Shown: piece by piece, positions 15,801 to 45,110 of the stretch
How the letters are laid out: the number at the start of each line of letters is the position of its first letter
How positions within the stretch are numbered: the stretch's first letter is position 1
Assembly (NCBI GenBank): GCA_036023115.1
Contig: JAYKKT010000047.1
Span: 1,070,001 to 1,134,000, forward strand
Direction: 5' to 3'
DNA: 64,000 bases
Source: Brasenia schreberi
Lineage: Eukaryota; Streptophyta; Magnoliopsida; Nymphaeales; Cabombaceae
Program-made: the position numbers and the translations under genes
Notes under the pieces: generated by a model
The model's input: the letters and a program-made list of their open reading frames with translations, nothing else
Database searches by the model: none
What the model was told of the DNA's origin: nothing

Positions 15801-15834
15801 CCTCGATTGCTTTTAACTGCCTCTCCTGCGACAT
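845..15834 (-). CDS. SAE2: SUMO-activating enzyme subunit 2 (E1 large subunit), 11 exons, complete
   Basis: Catalytic subunit of the heterodimeric SUMO E1: it adenylates SUMO, takes it as a thioester and passes it to the E2, mainly in the nucleus. Exons (minus strand): 15834-15802, 15656-15567, 10723-10640, 10534-10316, 7412-7311, 3760-3305, 3216-2987, 2657-2564, 2472-2290, 2200-2103, 1229-845. All junctions are GT/AG, and they sum to 1974 nt, i.e. 657 codons plus TAG. Visible: nucleotide-binding GAGGIG (residues 19-24), [29 protein letters not shown], zinc-ligand pairs CYEC (about 153-156) and CYVC, and the catalytic cysteine in PVCTITSTP (about C168). The C-terminus has basic KRK and RKKAR nuclear signals and two hydrophobic-acidic patches ([14 protein letters not shown]). 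The start ATG at 15834 gives an 11-codon first exon, in phase with GAGGIG; a longer overlapping frame lies in the 5' leader and is not used. Length is close to that of plant SAE2 proteins. LINEs occupy introns 3 to 6 only as antisense insertions in two introns. Confidence 0.95.
4078..6873 (+). mobile_element. RTE-clade LINE, 5'-truncated copy A, in an SAE2 intron
   Basis: Begins inside the endonuclease domain ([13 protein letters not shown]) and runs to the 3' end: ORF terminus HVADPV*, about 25 nt of 3' UTR, then a (GTT)n tail. A single EN+RT ORF with a very short 3' UTR and a microsatellite tail is the hallmark of the RTE clade. The right flank ATCCTGTTGGGAGCTG resembles the left flank ATCCTGATCGGAACTA, a probable worn target duplication. 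The insertion lies between SAE2 exons 5 and 6, antisense to that gene. Nucleotide identity to the copy at 10890-14161 is very high by eye. Confidence 0.9.
4262..6838 (+). pseudogene. LINE endonuclease-reverse transcriptase ORF, copy A (dead)
   Basis: Two same-frame blocks, 4262-5602 (endonuclease and linker, with [30 protein letters not shown]) and 5615-6838 (reverse transcriptase, with [30 protein letters not shown]). They are split by one in-frame TGA at 5600-5602 where sister copies have CGA, a CpG transition. An 18-bp deletion removes six residues before [11 protein letters not shown]. The catalytic FADD box reads FAYD, so the reverse transcriptase would be inactive even without the stop. 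Confidence 0.85.
7413..10315 (-). other. 2.9-kb SAE2 intron 4, no element recognised
   Basis: Intron between exons 10534-10316 and 7412-7311. AT-rich, with only short non-conserved reading frames. I saw no LINE, LTR or RNA gene in it. Confidence 0.6.
10890..14161 (+). mobile_element. RTE-clade LINE, full-length copy B, in an SAE2 intron
   Basis: Flanked by a perfect 16-bp target-site duplication ATAGAGGGTTTAGGGG at 10874-10889 and 14162-14177, which fixes the element at 3272 bp. The 5' region (AACTCCGCCCATGTAAGGG...) matches the ends of copies C and E. The tail is TTGTTGTTGTTTTGTTG. It lies in the 4.8-kb SAE2 intron between exons 15656-15567 and 10723-10640, antisense to the gene. The perfect duplication suggests a fairly recent insertion. 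Confidence 0.93.
11005..14126 (+). pseudogene. LINE endonuclease-reverse transcriptase ORF, copy B (dead)
   Basis: The ORF starts at an ATG (11005) with a basic, proline-rich leader, then an APE-type endonuclease ([29 protein letters not shown]), linker, reverse transcriptase and a C-terminal region with [10 protein letters not shown]. Three lesions are visible: a 1-nt deletion in an A-run near 11847 that breaks the frame in the endonuclease; TGG changed to TAG at 13641-13643; and FADD changed to FAYD. The FAYD change is shared with the copy at 4078-6873. The frame ends at HVADPV* (14126). Confidence 0.85.
15260..15350 (-). repeat. degenerate RTE-LINE 3'-end-like repeat
   Basis: AACCAAGCCTTTT...GTGGGGCGCCGGCTACGTGGATT resembles the antisense of the LINE 3' end found intact in the full copies (AAGCCTTTTCCCATACTA...CGGCTACATGGATT). 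It is heavily diverged and no full boundary could be set. Confidence 0.3.
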
Positions 15835-16160
15835 TTTTGAGAAACCCTACAAGGATGGAAGCCAGGGTTTCACAGAGAGAGACAGAGGCAGGAACAAATT
15901 TGGGTGTGGAAATTGCAGAAGTACGCAACTCCCAGCAAGCAAAATATGGGTCTCTCTCTCTCTATCCCCTCCTCCCCTCCTTCAGAGCCTCGGTAACGGA
16001 AAATCTCGTTGCTCCGAACGTCTGAACTGTGGCGGGTAGAGGTGTTGAACCGACGAAACCGAACCACACCGGCGAAACCGCTAAAACCGAGACGCACGGT
16101 TCTATGGTTCGGTCGAAAGAGAACTTATGATTCGGTTGATGGGTCGAACATTGGAAGTGA
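15835..16160 (-). promoter_or_regulatory. SAE2 5' leader and proximal promoter region
   Basis: Upstream of the SAE2 ATG. On the gene strand a purine tract with GAGAGAGAGA lies at 15950-15981, typical of plant 5' leaders and a possible GAGA-binding-factor site. Beyond it (16040-16150) is an AACCG/CGGTT-rich repeat of unknown origin. I could not place a TATA box or a transcription start with confidence. Confidence 0.4.
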
Positions 16161-17157
16161 ATCTTTTTACTATCCACACACAAAGTTCCTAAAATATTGT
16201 TGATCATTTTCATTAATTATCAAAATACCCCTCTTCAAAAAATACTGAAAAATGTCTTGTTCAAGAGACGCACCTCATTTGTCTCAATATGATATCATAA
16301 ATTTTCTTTTTTGTTATATAAATATGATTTATAGGACACGACTATAAGATTGTAACATCATTGTTTCATGGGAGAAATACAATATCATGACACTCTCAAA
16401 AACAAAAAGGAGGATAATAAGTTAGTCATTCATGTTATGAGAAAGATACATCAACATCATATACTGAAATAGTCAGATTACTTCTTAGTTTTGAAGTTCA
16501 CATCGCTTATAAGATCTAAAGGAGTAGGTAATTTTTAATGGTAGTTAGATTTTATATTTGATATCAATACTTAATATTCTAATTGATTATGTAAATACAT
16601 GTTTGCAGTCATATAAGAAGTGATAACCCACATAAGATATACTATTAGCAAAGAATGACATGTAAACAAGCGTGTTGTGAGGCTTGATAATTGGGTTGAG
16701 ATTACATACATGAGTGGGTTGATTAGGTAAGTTAGTTTGTTATATGAAGTTATATACCATGCATTGTTGCCTACTTTATCAAGCGTTAGCAACTAGACAC
16801 AAATAACTTTAAGATGTCATGTGATGAGGTGATTATGATATTTCACGATATGCATGAAATAATTAGTTTTTCAATGGAGGGACAACTTGTTGTTTTAACA
16901 TAGGAGATGATAATGACAAGCAATGAAGACATTTTAAATGAAATGTTGGGATGAGTATCAATGAAGTAGTGCTAGATATTAAGTTTGTTGTTGTTAAGTT
17001 TGAGATGCTTTGAACTATTTTTTAAAGAAAGAGGGTTAGTAACTAAAATAAAGATTTATTATATTTGTTGTATAAGTTGGTTTGTACAATATATAAAGAT
17101 AAGTCTAGAGATAAAGTGTTAATGATGATCGTATATATATTGACACATGATGTTTGA

Positions 17158-17925
17158 AGAATTCACAATTATGTTTGTGGTGTAGCAACATTAGCTTATT
17201 TATACAAACAACTAGAAAAGGTATATCGGATAAAAGCACAACTTGGTGAGCATGCTTCTTTGCTCTAGGTAAGAACTTATACTATTATTGTTTGCTATAA
17301 TGTTTTTATATAGCCATTTTTTATAATTTAACAAGTAACACTTTTAATTGTAGATGTGGATTTATAAGTATTCCATGGCTTTTAGAGTTACCATACGACC
17401 AAAATGGTTAGATTGTAAAAAACGAGTAAGTCAATGGATGAGAAATGTCAGTCACAAGCAATCTTTTATTGATCGACTTACTAAGTACCGTAAGAGATTG
17501 AATATTATGATGGTAGAACATGTATTTTACAAAATGACAACTATGTTTTTAATCTTTTAATTAAACATAATCGTATATGTTATACACAAATGTAGTTCTC
17601 TAAAATACTTAGATTGTAATATATATAAGTTGTCTATATACTACTGATGCATTCACTGTGTAGATGTTGTACAACTTTATATGTTAGATCACGTAGTTTG
17701 ATAGTTCAATTATTGTGAAGGCATCCCAGTTGCATTGATAAGACCCTCAACTAAAAAGATACTTACAAAGCTTCATGTGTATAAGGTATAATATAAGTCA
17801 CATGCTACTTGGGAGGTAAACTACTCATATTATTTTGAACTCAAGTACTTTGGTATACCACCACGATACCCTCATGAGTGCGATGAGTTGTACATGGAGT
17901 GGTGCATTCCTGAGACGCATCGATT
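17158..17925 (+). pseudogene. plant mobile domain (PMD / aminotransferase-like) gene remnant
   Basis: The first exon reads ...GVATLAYLYKQLEKVYR...HASLL and ends TAG|GTAAGA at 17268. After a short intron with acceptor near 17353 the next block gives MWIYKYSMAFR...IRPKWLDCKKRV. Joined, this is the conserved PMD core (xLAxLYRQL...LLQxWIYEHFxxxRPRxxxW), with the Q codon of LLQ now TAG. A third block near 17720-17925 (IPVALIRPS...PHECDELYMEWC) matches the later part loosely. Several stops make it non-coding. The PMD assignment rests on memory of the family, not a search. Confidence 0.5.
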
Positions 17926-18270
17926 ATAATAAAAAAAAAGAAGATTTTTTCACTACTTTGTCCTCAAAATACACAATTGTAATGATTTCATACTCTCATT
18001 TACATTTAAATCAATTGTATATACAAATGTCAAATAACATTTAACCATTATATTTAATGTCGTATACAAAATTATCTCATGATCCTGTCATTTGTATATA
18101 CAACTTAATATGTTTATGAAATGAAGTTTGTTAATTCTCAACACTTTAATGTCAATAATGCTACCACGTTGGAAATATAAAAGGTATTAGGGAGCCATCA
18201 ACCATGCGTATCTGCAAAAAAAATATTAGCAAAAGAGATGATTAATAACTACTTTGATAAACAAAATATC

Positions 18271-18510
18271 TAAATAACAATAAGAACCATAAAAATAAGT
18301 AGTTTTCAAAGTTCTCAATAATGAAAAAGGTAATTTACTTAAATAACTTACCAATTATTATCGCTTCTAATATTAATAGGTTGCACAACAAAACTATCTT
18401 ACCTTAAAAGGTGACATCTCAAGAATAACAATAAGAACAATAAAAATAAGCAATTTCTAAAGTTTTTAATAATGAAACGGGTAATTTACTTAAATAACTT
18501 ACCAATTATG
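18271..18510. repeat. two-copy tandem duplication, period about 150 bp
   Basis: A block beginning AATAACAATAAGAACCATAA near 18271 recurs near 18422. Both copies contain GGTAATTTACTTAAATAACT followed by TACCAATTAT, with scattered substitutions. It lies inside the decayed spacer element. Confidence 0.6.
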
Positions 18511-18850
18511 ACCACATCCAACATTGGTATAACGAATTAGGAAACTAGTCTAACTTATAACATACCTATTAGTTGTATGAGTACCATAATGAATGGTCCT
18601 AACTATTAATAGCGAAATAATTATATACTTATACGGGTCTAACCATTGCACTTTAACGTAAGAGAGTATGGTAGAATTTTTTTTTACTTCAATTTCATTA
18701 CCTTCATTGCCTCCTTGTAACTCCTTTTATATGGGTAGACGACCTTCCTCCAATGTATACTAAACACACTCACCGTTTTTTTATTTATTGTAAATTTAAC
18801 AATAAATACTCAAATATATTTTTTATATAATCTAAATAAAAAGTGAGTTG

Positions 18851-18990
18851 CATCAAAAAATATTATTTGAATGACATTCGCGAAAATCAGATCACCGATC
18901 AACGAATACATAAAAAGTATGCCACATCTAAAAATATTATTTTAATGACATTTACCAAAGTCAAATTACTAGTCAATGAGTATATCATCG
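18851..18990. repeat. two-copy tandem duplication, period about 73 bp
   Basis: CATCAAAAAATATTATTTGA at 18851 is echoed by CATCTAAAAATATTATTTTA at 18924. The following ATGACATT...AAA(A)TCA...CGAATACAT and GAGTATAT parts also align. The copies are diverged. Confidence 0.5.
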
Positions 18991-19202
18991 AATCCATTAC
19001 AATAATTTTTACTCTCCGTGGTTGTGGTATAATAAGTACTTTGATCAGTTGTCATCTTCTTTGAATCGATTCAATCGTAAATATTTTTGCTCGAGTTGTT
19101 TGCTATTCTACAATATATACAAGGATATAAAGTTTCAAACATAACAAATAACAACACATGATTTGGTTGATAACACATCAAGGGAGACATGGGACAAGAG
19201 TG

Positions 19203-19251
19203 TCTCGTTCTTAAGGACGCAACCCACTTGTGTATCTTCTTAAGAACGAGA
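19203..19251. repeat. 13-bp perfect inverted repeat (hairpin)
   Basis: TCTCGTTCTTAAG at 19203-19215 and its exact complement CTTAAGAACGAGA at 19239-19251, with a 23-base loop. It is in non-coding spacer DNA near the right end of the inverted-repeat element. Confidence 0.6.
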
Positions 19252-19746
19252 TGCCGTTCCACCATGTCTATTCCTTAAAGGGATATACAACTTAAGCATG
19301 TTTCTCCATGAAAAGAGACACACTTGTGTCGAGTTTCAAAGAGAGATTAGCGAATGAATCTTTGAACCAAAAATCATGAAACATCTTCTAAAATGAAAAA
19401 ACTCGAAAAAGACAAACCTACAAAAATACAAAGATATTATTAAGAACAAACATTTCAAAACCAAGAAAAGTTAAAAAATCAATCGGATCAATAATCTCTT
19501 TCTTTTTCTTTTTTCTTCTTTCACTTTATTTTGGTGAGGTTCGTAAGAAAATAATGAGTACTAATTGATTACGAAGAAAATAACAATAACTCTCAACTGA
19601 TAAAGCGTCGGTCATCAGATTAAAGAGAAGGAATTGTCATAATTAGGTGCTTAGAGGAGAGAGACATTACTCCGAGGATTTTTTTGGTATTTTTAAAATG
19701 TAGGAGTGTGTGGATAGTAAGAAGGGTGTGTAAATAGTAATCCCCA

Positions 19747-20880
19747 TAATATATTGTGGAAACCTGAATTTCACCCACCCTTTTCACATGTTCACTTGTC
19801 ATATAAATATAATTTAGAAATTTTGAAGAGTTTCTTTTTATAGTATAAATATAATTTAAATTTGTTAAAGAGTTTTAGAAAATATATGAAAATAATGTCA
19901 TTACATGTATCCTCATAAAAGAATGATAAGACACGAACGAAGACTGACATGCATGATCAAATTACTCTATTTATTGTTTTTGAAACTTCTTTTTAAAACC
20001 TAACGGGCCTAACAAATTTTCAGCGCTCATCTTTTCCTCCTCCTGATGAGCATTAATTATTTGATTTCATGCACAAACTTATGCAAGAATGACATAAGCA
20101 TCAGTTTTTGTTGATTATTTTATTATATGACTGAATTATTTATTGTATAAATGACTTTTTATTAGCACAAACATCCTGAGATTATTTATCATGACGTAAT
20201 TTAGATAAAGTGTTACCTTCTATTGATTACTTGTTATACAATATCATTATTATATATTAGCATAATATCAAAATATATAAAATCGAGTTTTAGAACCGAA
20301 CCAAAGTGAAACAATAATTAGAGGTTGAGAGTACAAACAGAATACGGAAGTAGGAGAAATTGTGGACATGGATATGGACATGCTACATACATGACTCGAG
20401 ACGCATTCTTTTAAACTATGTCACGACGTCATAAACTTGTGTGTCATGAAATGAAAAAAGGATGCAATGGATTTACATTTCTTTCACCGAAACAACTTCT
20501 TGAGCAACTCCGGGATCTCAAAATTTATGATCTCCTTAATCAATACATCCTGTTATTTGGGTTTCTTTTGTTTTATACTTTAATATTGCATTTGCAACAT
20601 CAAACCTTCTTCTAATAACTTCATTATGGATGTTTTAGCTTCATGTACGCTATCATACTTAAGTGTTAATATATTAAACCAGTTCTCAACTATTCATCTA
20701 AAATAATATCTTATACACCATCCATTTTAGTCTATGTGTAACATCTATATCAACTACTCCGTTATGGAAAATTGATGTCAAATATTATTATTATTTTTTT
20801 TAAGAACTCAATGTATGTCAACCTTAATTTTTAAGGTTTTATTGAATAGATGATTAGAAATCCTTTTATGCATGAGATAA
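19747..20880. other. AT-rich spacer upstream of the DRD1-like gene
   Basis: No gene or repeat recognised; likely distal promoter DNA. Only short reading frames without recognisable motifs. Confidence 0.4.
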
Positions 20881-20899
20881 GGGGTGGACACTTTGTTAA

Positions 20900-21088
20900 G
20901 ACTCCGTATCGTGTTTGATCGAGTGCCCGCGTCGTGTCGTTTAACGAGGAACGTTGACGTTGTTTGGGTTTCCACTTCGGGAAGGGTGAGCGCTGTTACC
21001 CGTTCGTCCCTGTCACCACCAACGAGAAAGAGGGTTAGATCTCTCTCTCTCTCTCTCCGTGGGACGCCTGGGAATTCATTGCTCTATG
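20900..21088 (+). promoter_or_regulatory. probable promoter / non-coding first exon of the DRD1-like gene
   Basis: GC-richer than its surroundings, with a CT tract (TCTCTCTCTCTCTC at about 21041-21057) typical of plant core promoters and leaders, and ending in a good donor CTATG|GTAAGAG at 21088/21089. I infer a leader exon joined to the downstream coding exons. Transcript data would decide. Confidence 0.4.
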
Positions 21089-22250
21089 GTAAGAGGAAAT
21101 GCCCAAAATCACCGCCCCCCCCCCCATACCGAGTTTAGTTGTTTATTTGTCCATGCATGTTGTTTTTCACCAATGAAATGAATGAGCTAGTTTACCTATT
21201 TGATCCTTATTCGATGCTGTTCCATTTATATGGTAGCTTGAAAGAGTTTTGGAGTATAGATAGCGTTCAGTTAGTTGAGATGGGCAGCATCTTTTGGGTA
21301 TCTTTTGATAGTTGGTTTCCTCGTTAAACTCATGGAATCAGAATCGCCATTTTCACCTTGATCGTTACTTCAGCTTCTACAGAAGTAATAACGATGGATA
21401 TGCAAAGAGCTGGTCATATAACGCCCTAATCCTAAATGGAATGTAAGGATGCATGGGTTCATATTTAGATATATTTACATAGGTTTGAACAACCCCTTTT
21501 CTTTTATAACACATCGAGAATGTACATATCCCTATTCCGGTTTGGTCCAGTATGAACTGAATTTATATCCTTATGACAGAGTTGATTCCATGATTATAAG
21601 TTCATAACCCCAGGCTTTCCTAACATAGGTTGTAGGCCCAGTTGTTTCTTAGTCTTTCTCGATGCTGTAAATTGTGAAAGTTTTCATTTGACGCTTCTGA
21701 TTCTTATGCTTAAGTAGATTATTGCTCATTTTTAAGAAATGAAGTTTCCTCCGACCCCACTTTCCCTGTTTAGCTAGTTTTATGTTGTTTGTCAAACTTT
21801 AATCGACAGGGGAGATACATGGAAGTAAACCAATTTATGTACCCTTTGTTAGCCAAAAACCTTTAATCTGAACCAAAGTGAATCTAACCTAATAAAATCA
21901 GGTTGAGGTTGATGTAGAGCAATAGGCTATGATGACACTCCCATTTTGACTATTGATGAATTGTGTTGTTTACCTATGTATCAGAGCATCTTTTTTCATT
22001 CTCCCCTTGTTCAATTGTGATCACTGTTGTCATCATTCTCAGCTGTCCATGCATTTTTCCCGTTTTATTTTTTCTCAGGAATATCTGTTTGTTTCTTTCT
22101 CGGAATTTTTTTCTATGCTCTTTATACATTTGTTCATTATCGGTTTTACGCAGCTTTGTTAAATCTATTAACAAGTACGTGTAACATTATCCATGTCAGG
22201 CATTCAGTTCAGGCATGTAGTTAAGCTCCTTTGTCTGCCTTCTAGCTGAG

Positions 22251-41285
<19,035 letters not shown>

Positions 41286-42340
41286 AGTTCTATTGGGCTG
41301 TGGGACGTGCTTCTTGTGGGCAGACAAAAATAACCCCTTGTTAGTTGTGTGGTTCCCATGCATCAGCTGCAGATATCCATGCACCTTGTAGTTTCTGTAA
41401 ATCTAAGAACTCTCATCTGTTGATCAATCTTTTTGTCTTATACCACAAGATAGATAGTCTTTCAGAATATCCAGCTTCCAGCTTCTCTTAGAGCAAGAAC
41501 GGATGTCAGATCAGTTTTGGCTTATCCATGTCTCAAGGTTCAAGCGGATCCTGTGTACATCACAGTAAGCACACTGAACTGTTTTTTTTATACTTCTGGA
41601 TTTCTTTGTCTAATTACTTTAAGATATCTTGTTCTTCTATCCCAGTTTGACAAATGTTTTTTCCCCTTTTGTTATTATCACTGCAAAGAGGGTTGATTTG
41701 TTTCTTTTTTGGGCAGTAGAGTATCCAGATTGTTGCTTCCAAGGTAAATACCATGTTTTGACATGATTTATATGATTTTATTGATTCACTAAAGTATCAG
41801 GGTCGTTTCTCTTTTCGGCATTAAAATATCCGGATTGTTTTCTTATATTTAGATGTCTGTGACTATGTATGGATTTGTTCAATATTTCATTTTGCAATTG
41901 TATTGGGTCTTTTTTCCATTTATTGCAACTTCTCCTTTTCCAGGAACTCTTGGGAAACGTTGAGCTGCATGAGGAGGAAGTTTCTGTTACCTTCTGCTGA
42001 CCAGTATACTGGTGGATCAGACACAGTGGTTATGTGGAAAACAAAAATTGTAAGCAGTCAATGTAAAACTTTTCCCTATGTAAAAATCGTATACCGAGTT
42101 TCTGAGACTGGTCAACAGACGATGTTGTAATTCTCTTGCCGATTGAGAAGAGGATCAGCTTTAAAGTTTTAAACAAAAAACTGAATCTGTTCAAAAAGTT
42201 ACTTTGTTGGTTTTGGTGTTGTATGACTATCTTTCGACCTAATTATTATATTTTGGAGGTCCAAGGAAACAACAGTGCGTCACTTGGAGGACTTGCAGAA
42301 CAACTTATAAATCACAATCAATAAATTCCCACTTGATGTT
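41286..42340 (+). other. 3' UTR and downstream flank of the DRD1-like gene
   Basis: T-rich sequence with several splice-like sites (CATCACAG|TAAG, GCAG|TAGAG, CCAG|GAACTC), so the 3' UTR may be spliced. No conserved coding segment on either strand. Confidence 0.4.
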
Positions 42341-43170
42341 TCAAATTGAAGCACCGTTCATCATAGGAGAATAAAGTTGCAATGATCTCTCCTGCAATGT
42401 TTTAATCTGCTTGATACTTTTTTCTGACGAGTTTGAACTTGCTTCAGCAAGTTCAGTCTTGTACATTTCCTAAAGCATCGGCTTCCATAGGCAAAAACAC
42501 TTGTATATTTAATCAAGAAAATGAAACTGTCAGGTTTGAATGAGTTTTCATTAAGCTTCAAGAGAATCCACTTGGAACCTTAGAACAGCCGAGGATTCAG
42601 TTTCATGTCCATATAAAGTGGCAGATTCTGAAATGGGAGGCATCGCTATAGGAGAATAGGATATTTACCTGGTTTCTTGTGATGCCTATGTTGCCAGTGC
42701 AAGCTTTTCAGATTCATTGGGGTAACTAAAGGGGGAAAAAGAAAAAAATGAGCATGAAAACACAACAAAAAAACAAGTTGTAGGTATATTAAGTTTTGTA
42801 CGAGGATGAAGGAAGTACTCAAACAGCCAAGCACGGAGAATGGCAATAGATTTTTCCAGCAATCCTTGGAGTGGTCACCAACTGTGTCAGCGATGGGGTC
42901 TCTCTCTTGTAAGGGCATTTCCTTGTGTTATTTGCTGGTCAATTGTGGAGAATTCAGATATCATGTTTGGGTAGCTTGGCATTTTCTACTGGAAAATGTT
43001 TTTTCGTTGCTTGGACTTGTGAGAATATTGCGTCACTTAGAGATTGGTACTCATTACTGTGTGCAATGCAACAAACCTGCATAACTTGACGTTACACTGC
43101 CTTCGGCATCTTCAAACAGTATTACAGCTTCTTTCATATAGCTGCTGTATTGTTCGTATCTGTTTTCGAC
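42341..43170 (-). pseudogene. BELL-class (BEL1-like) homeodomain gene remnant with introns
   Basis: Minus strand. An exon after CCCGCAG at 43170 opens with VENRYEQYSSYMKEAV, the second part of the POX/BELL domain; then SLSDAIFSQVQA and, near 42945, IDQQ...; then [21 protein letters not shown] (42872-42812), the linker and start of the TALE homeodomain. An intron (acceptor TTTAG near 42725) follows in the homeodomain, then [20 protein letters not shown], and finally a VSNWFINARVRLWKPM-like segment with LWKPML*EMYKTELAEASSNS to a TGA at 42341-42343. Stops in place of CAG, R and E codons and at least one frameshift make it dead. Kept introns rule out a processed copy. The first exon was not found. 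Confidence 0.75.
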
Positions 43171-43988
43171 CTGCGGGAGTTCAGAAATAAAATCAGTGAA
43201 GGAGAAGAATTTTGCCGCTGATGCGAGTGGGAGTTCTCAAGTTGAGTCTACACTTCAGCAACTTATGTGAATGCAGCTCACTGAATCAAAAAGAAAAACT
43301 AAATATATGAGCAAAACAATGTATCTACTTGGAGATATAATTGGCAGAACAACACATGAACGAAAGTTGGGTGAGATAACAGAAGAATGAAAATCGCATG
43401 CAGTACACAAAAGGTCAGTCTTTAGTATGTTTGAGTGGTTATGAACACTACAATGCATGACTTTTGTGAAGCGACAAGCATTAAGTCAGTCCATGCTAAA
43501 CCATGCTGGCATTTATACTGGACATAGAAAAATAAATTAATACAGTCACGGCATTTCTGCTCTTTCTTTCTGTGGCCATTTAGTTAGTCTGAACTAAGGA
43601 GATGATGGTGCAAAAGGTGCTTTTATTTTTTATGCTATTCATTTGTCGAAGCTTCACCTTCTTGTCTTATTACATATTTGAATGGATCGTAGTTTCCTAG
43701 TCACCATTTTTTATGCATTGGGTGTTTATTTAGTAAAAGCGGCTTCCTTCATGATGGTGTTGGAAGAAAACGTCCTTCCGGTTAATTGGTTCGGCCATGG
43801 TTGAGAGAGTAACGTGAGAAGATTTATTCTCTCGCATGAATCTTTTTCACACCCTTAAAGAGGTCAATTGAATTTCTCAATAAAGTTTAATTCTATTTTC
43901 GCAAGGGGATGGTAAAGGTGAATCTCGCCAAGCGCTTCGAGTTCGATATATAGATTTTCAAAAGTTGAGAATCCAGATCATGTTCATA

Positions 43989-45006
43989 CAACAACTAAGC
44001 CTTTTCCCATACTAAACGGGGTCGGCTACATGGATTCTTTCTTTCCACAGATTCCTATCGTGTGCCATGTTAGCAGTTAACTCCCAATAAACTAGATCAT
44101 TCTTTATTGTTTCTTTCCAACACGTTTGTGGTCATCCTCTACCTCTTTTAATACTTTTCAAATTTAGTTTTTCTAACCTTCTACAGTGTTTCTAATAACC
44201 TCATTATGTATACGGTCTTTTCTTGTATAACCACTCATCCATCTCAACATCTTCATTTCTGTCACAGACATCTTTTGTACATGTTGATGATTAACTGCCC
44301 AACACTCAGAACCATAAAACATGGCAGGCCTAACTGCTGCTCTATAATATTTACCTTTTAATTTTAATGGTATCTTCTTATCACAAAGAATACCTGATGC
44401 TCCTCTCCATTTTAACCAACCAGCATTAATTCTATGTGTAACATCTCCATCAATTCTTCCATCACTTTGAAAAATTGACCCTAGGTATTTAAAACTTTCC
44501 TTTTGGGGAATGTAATGTGTGCCAATTTTAATTTCTATGTCCTCTGAAGTAGCCAAATGATCAAACTTACATTCCATATATTCTGTCTTTGTTCTACTAA
44601 GTCGGAGGCCTTTGTTTTCTAATGTTTCTCTCCATAGTTCCAATTTTCTATTAACTTTTTCCTTAGACTCCTCCACTAATACAATGTCATCTGCAAATAA
44701 CATACACCAAGGTACTTCATCTTGAATATGTTTTGTTAACTCATCCATCACCATTATAAATAAGTATGGACTTAAAGTTGATCCTTGATGTAACCCAATA
44801 TTAACTTCAAAGAATACGTCGTTCCTTCATGAGTCCTCACACATGTTTTTGCACCATCATACATGTCTCTTATAAGGTTAATATATGTTAATGGGATACC
44901 TCTTTTTTCAAAAGTTCTCCAAAGAACCTCCCTCGGTACCCTATCATAAGCTTTTTCTATATCAATAAATATCATGTGAAGGTCTTTCTTTTTTGCTCTA
45001 AAATGT
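43989..45006 (-). mobile_element. RTE-clade LINE copy D, 5'-truncated
   Basis: A 17-bp perfect target duplication TCCAGATCATGTTCATA at 43972-43988 and 45007-45023. It covers the reverse transcriptase from KAYDRVP to the 3' end. The catalytic FADD is intact (44754-44173 frame), but a 1-nt deletion near 44765-44815 breaks the frame before HQGSTLSP, and about 110 bp is deleted near 44186. The frameshift is the same one seen in the full copy at 53200-56486. Confidence 0.92.
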
Positions 45007-45029
45007 TCCAGATCATGTTCATAGGTGAA

Positions 45030-45110
45030 CCAAAACCAAGCCTTTTTCAGTATTAAGAGGGGTTGGCTGCTGCTTATTTGATGTCGAGCTTGATCTTGGG
45101 TTTTTACACT
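45030..45110 (-). repeat. degenerate RTE-LINE 3'-end-like repeat
   Basis: AACCAAGCCTTTTTCAGTAT...GGGGTTGGCTGC resembles the antisense LINE 3' terminus, next to the right target duplication of copy D. Boundaries unclear. Confidence 0.3.

Larger units (their letters stand above)
16167..19720 (+). mobile_element. decayed plant-mobile-domain element bracketed by inverted repeats
   Basis: TTACTATCCACACAC at 16167-16181 recurs exactly inverted at 19706-19720, with further similarity continuing inward (TTCCTAAAATA against TCCTACATTTTAAAA). Between them lies a broken reading region matching the plant mobile domain carried by some Mutator-like and other elements. I infer a MULE-type transposon of about 3.55 kb in the spacer between SAE2 and the DRD1-like gene. 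A target-site duplication could not be identified, and the true ends may extend to the GTGTGTAAATAGTAATCCCC segment near 19727-19746. Confidence 0.45.

Noticed and set aside
15641..15928. Longer minus-strand frame starting MRTSAISTPKFV across the SAE2 start
   Set aside because: It overlaps the 5' leader and first intron in another frame. The 11-codon exon at 15834-15802 splices in phase to the conserved GAGGIG exon, so the longer frame is not the start.
20884..21138. 84-codon plus-strand frame in the DRD1 promoter region
   Set aside because: Low-complexity RSLSLSLR and PPPPP content from CT and C tracts, no family match. Better read as leader DNA.
42646..42918. 90-codon frame beginning MPLQERDPIADT
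   Set aside because: It runs in a different frame from the BELL homeodomain residues on the same strand; it is a shadow of that pseudogene.
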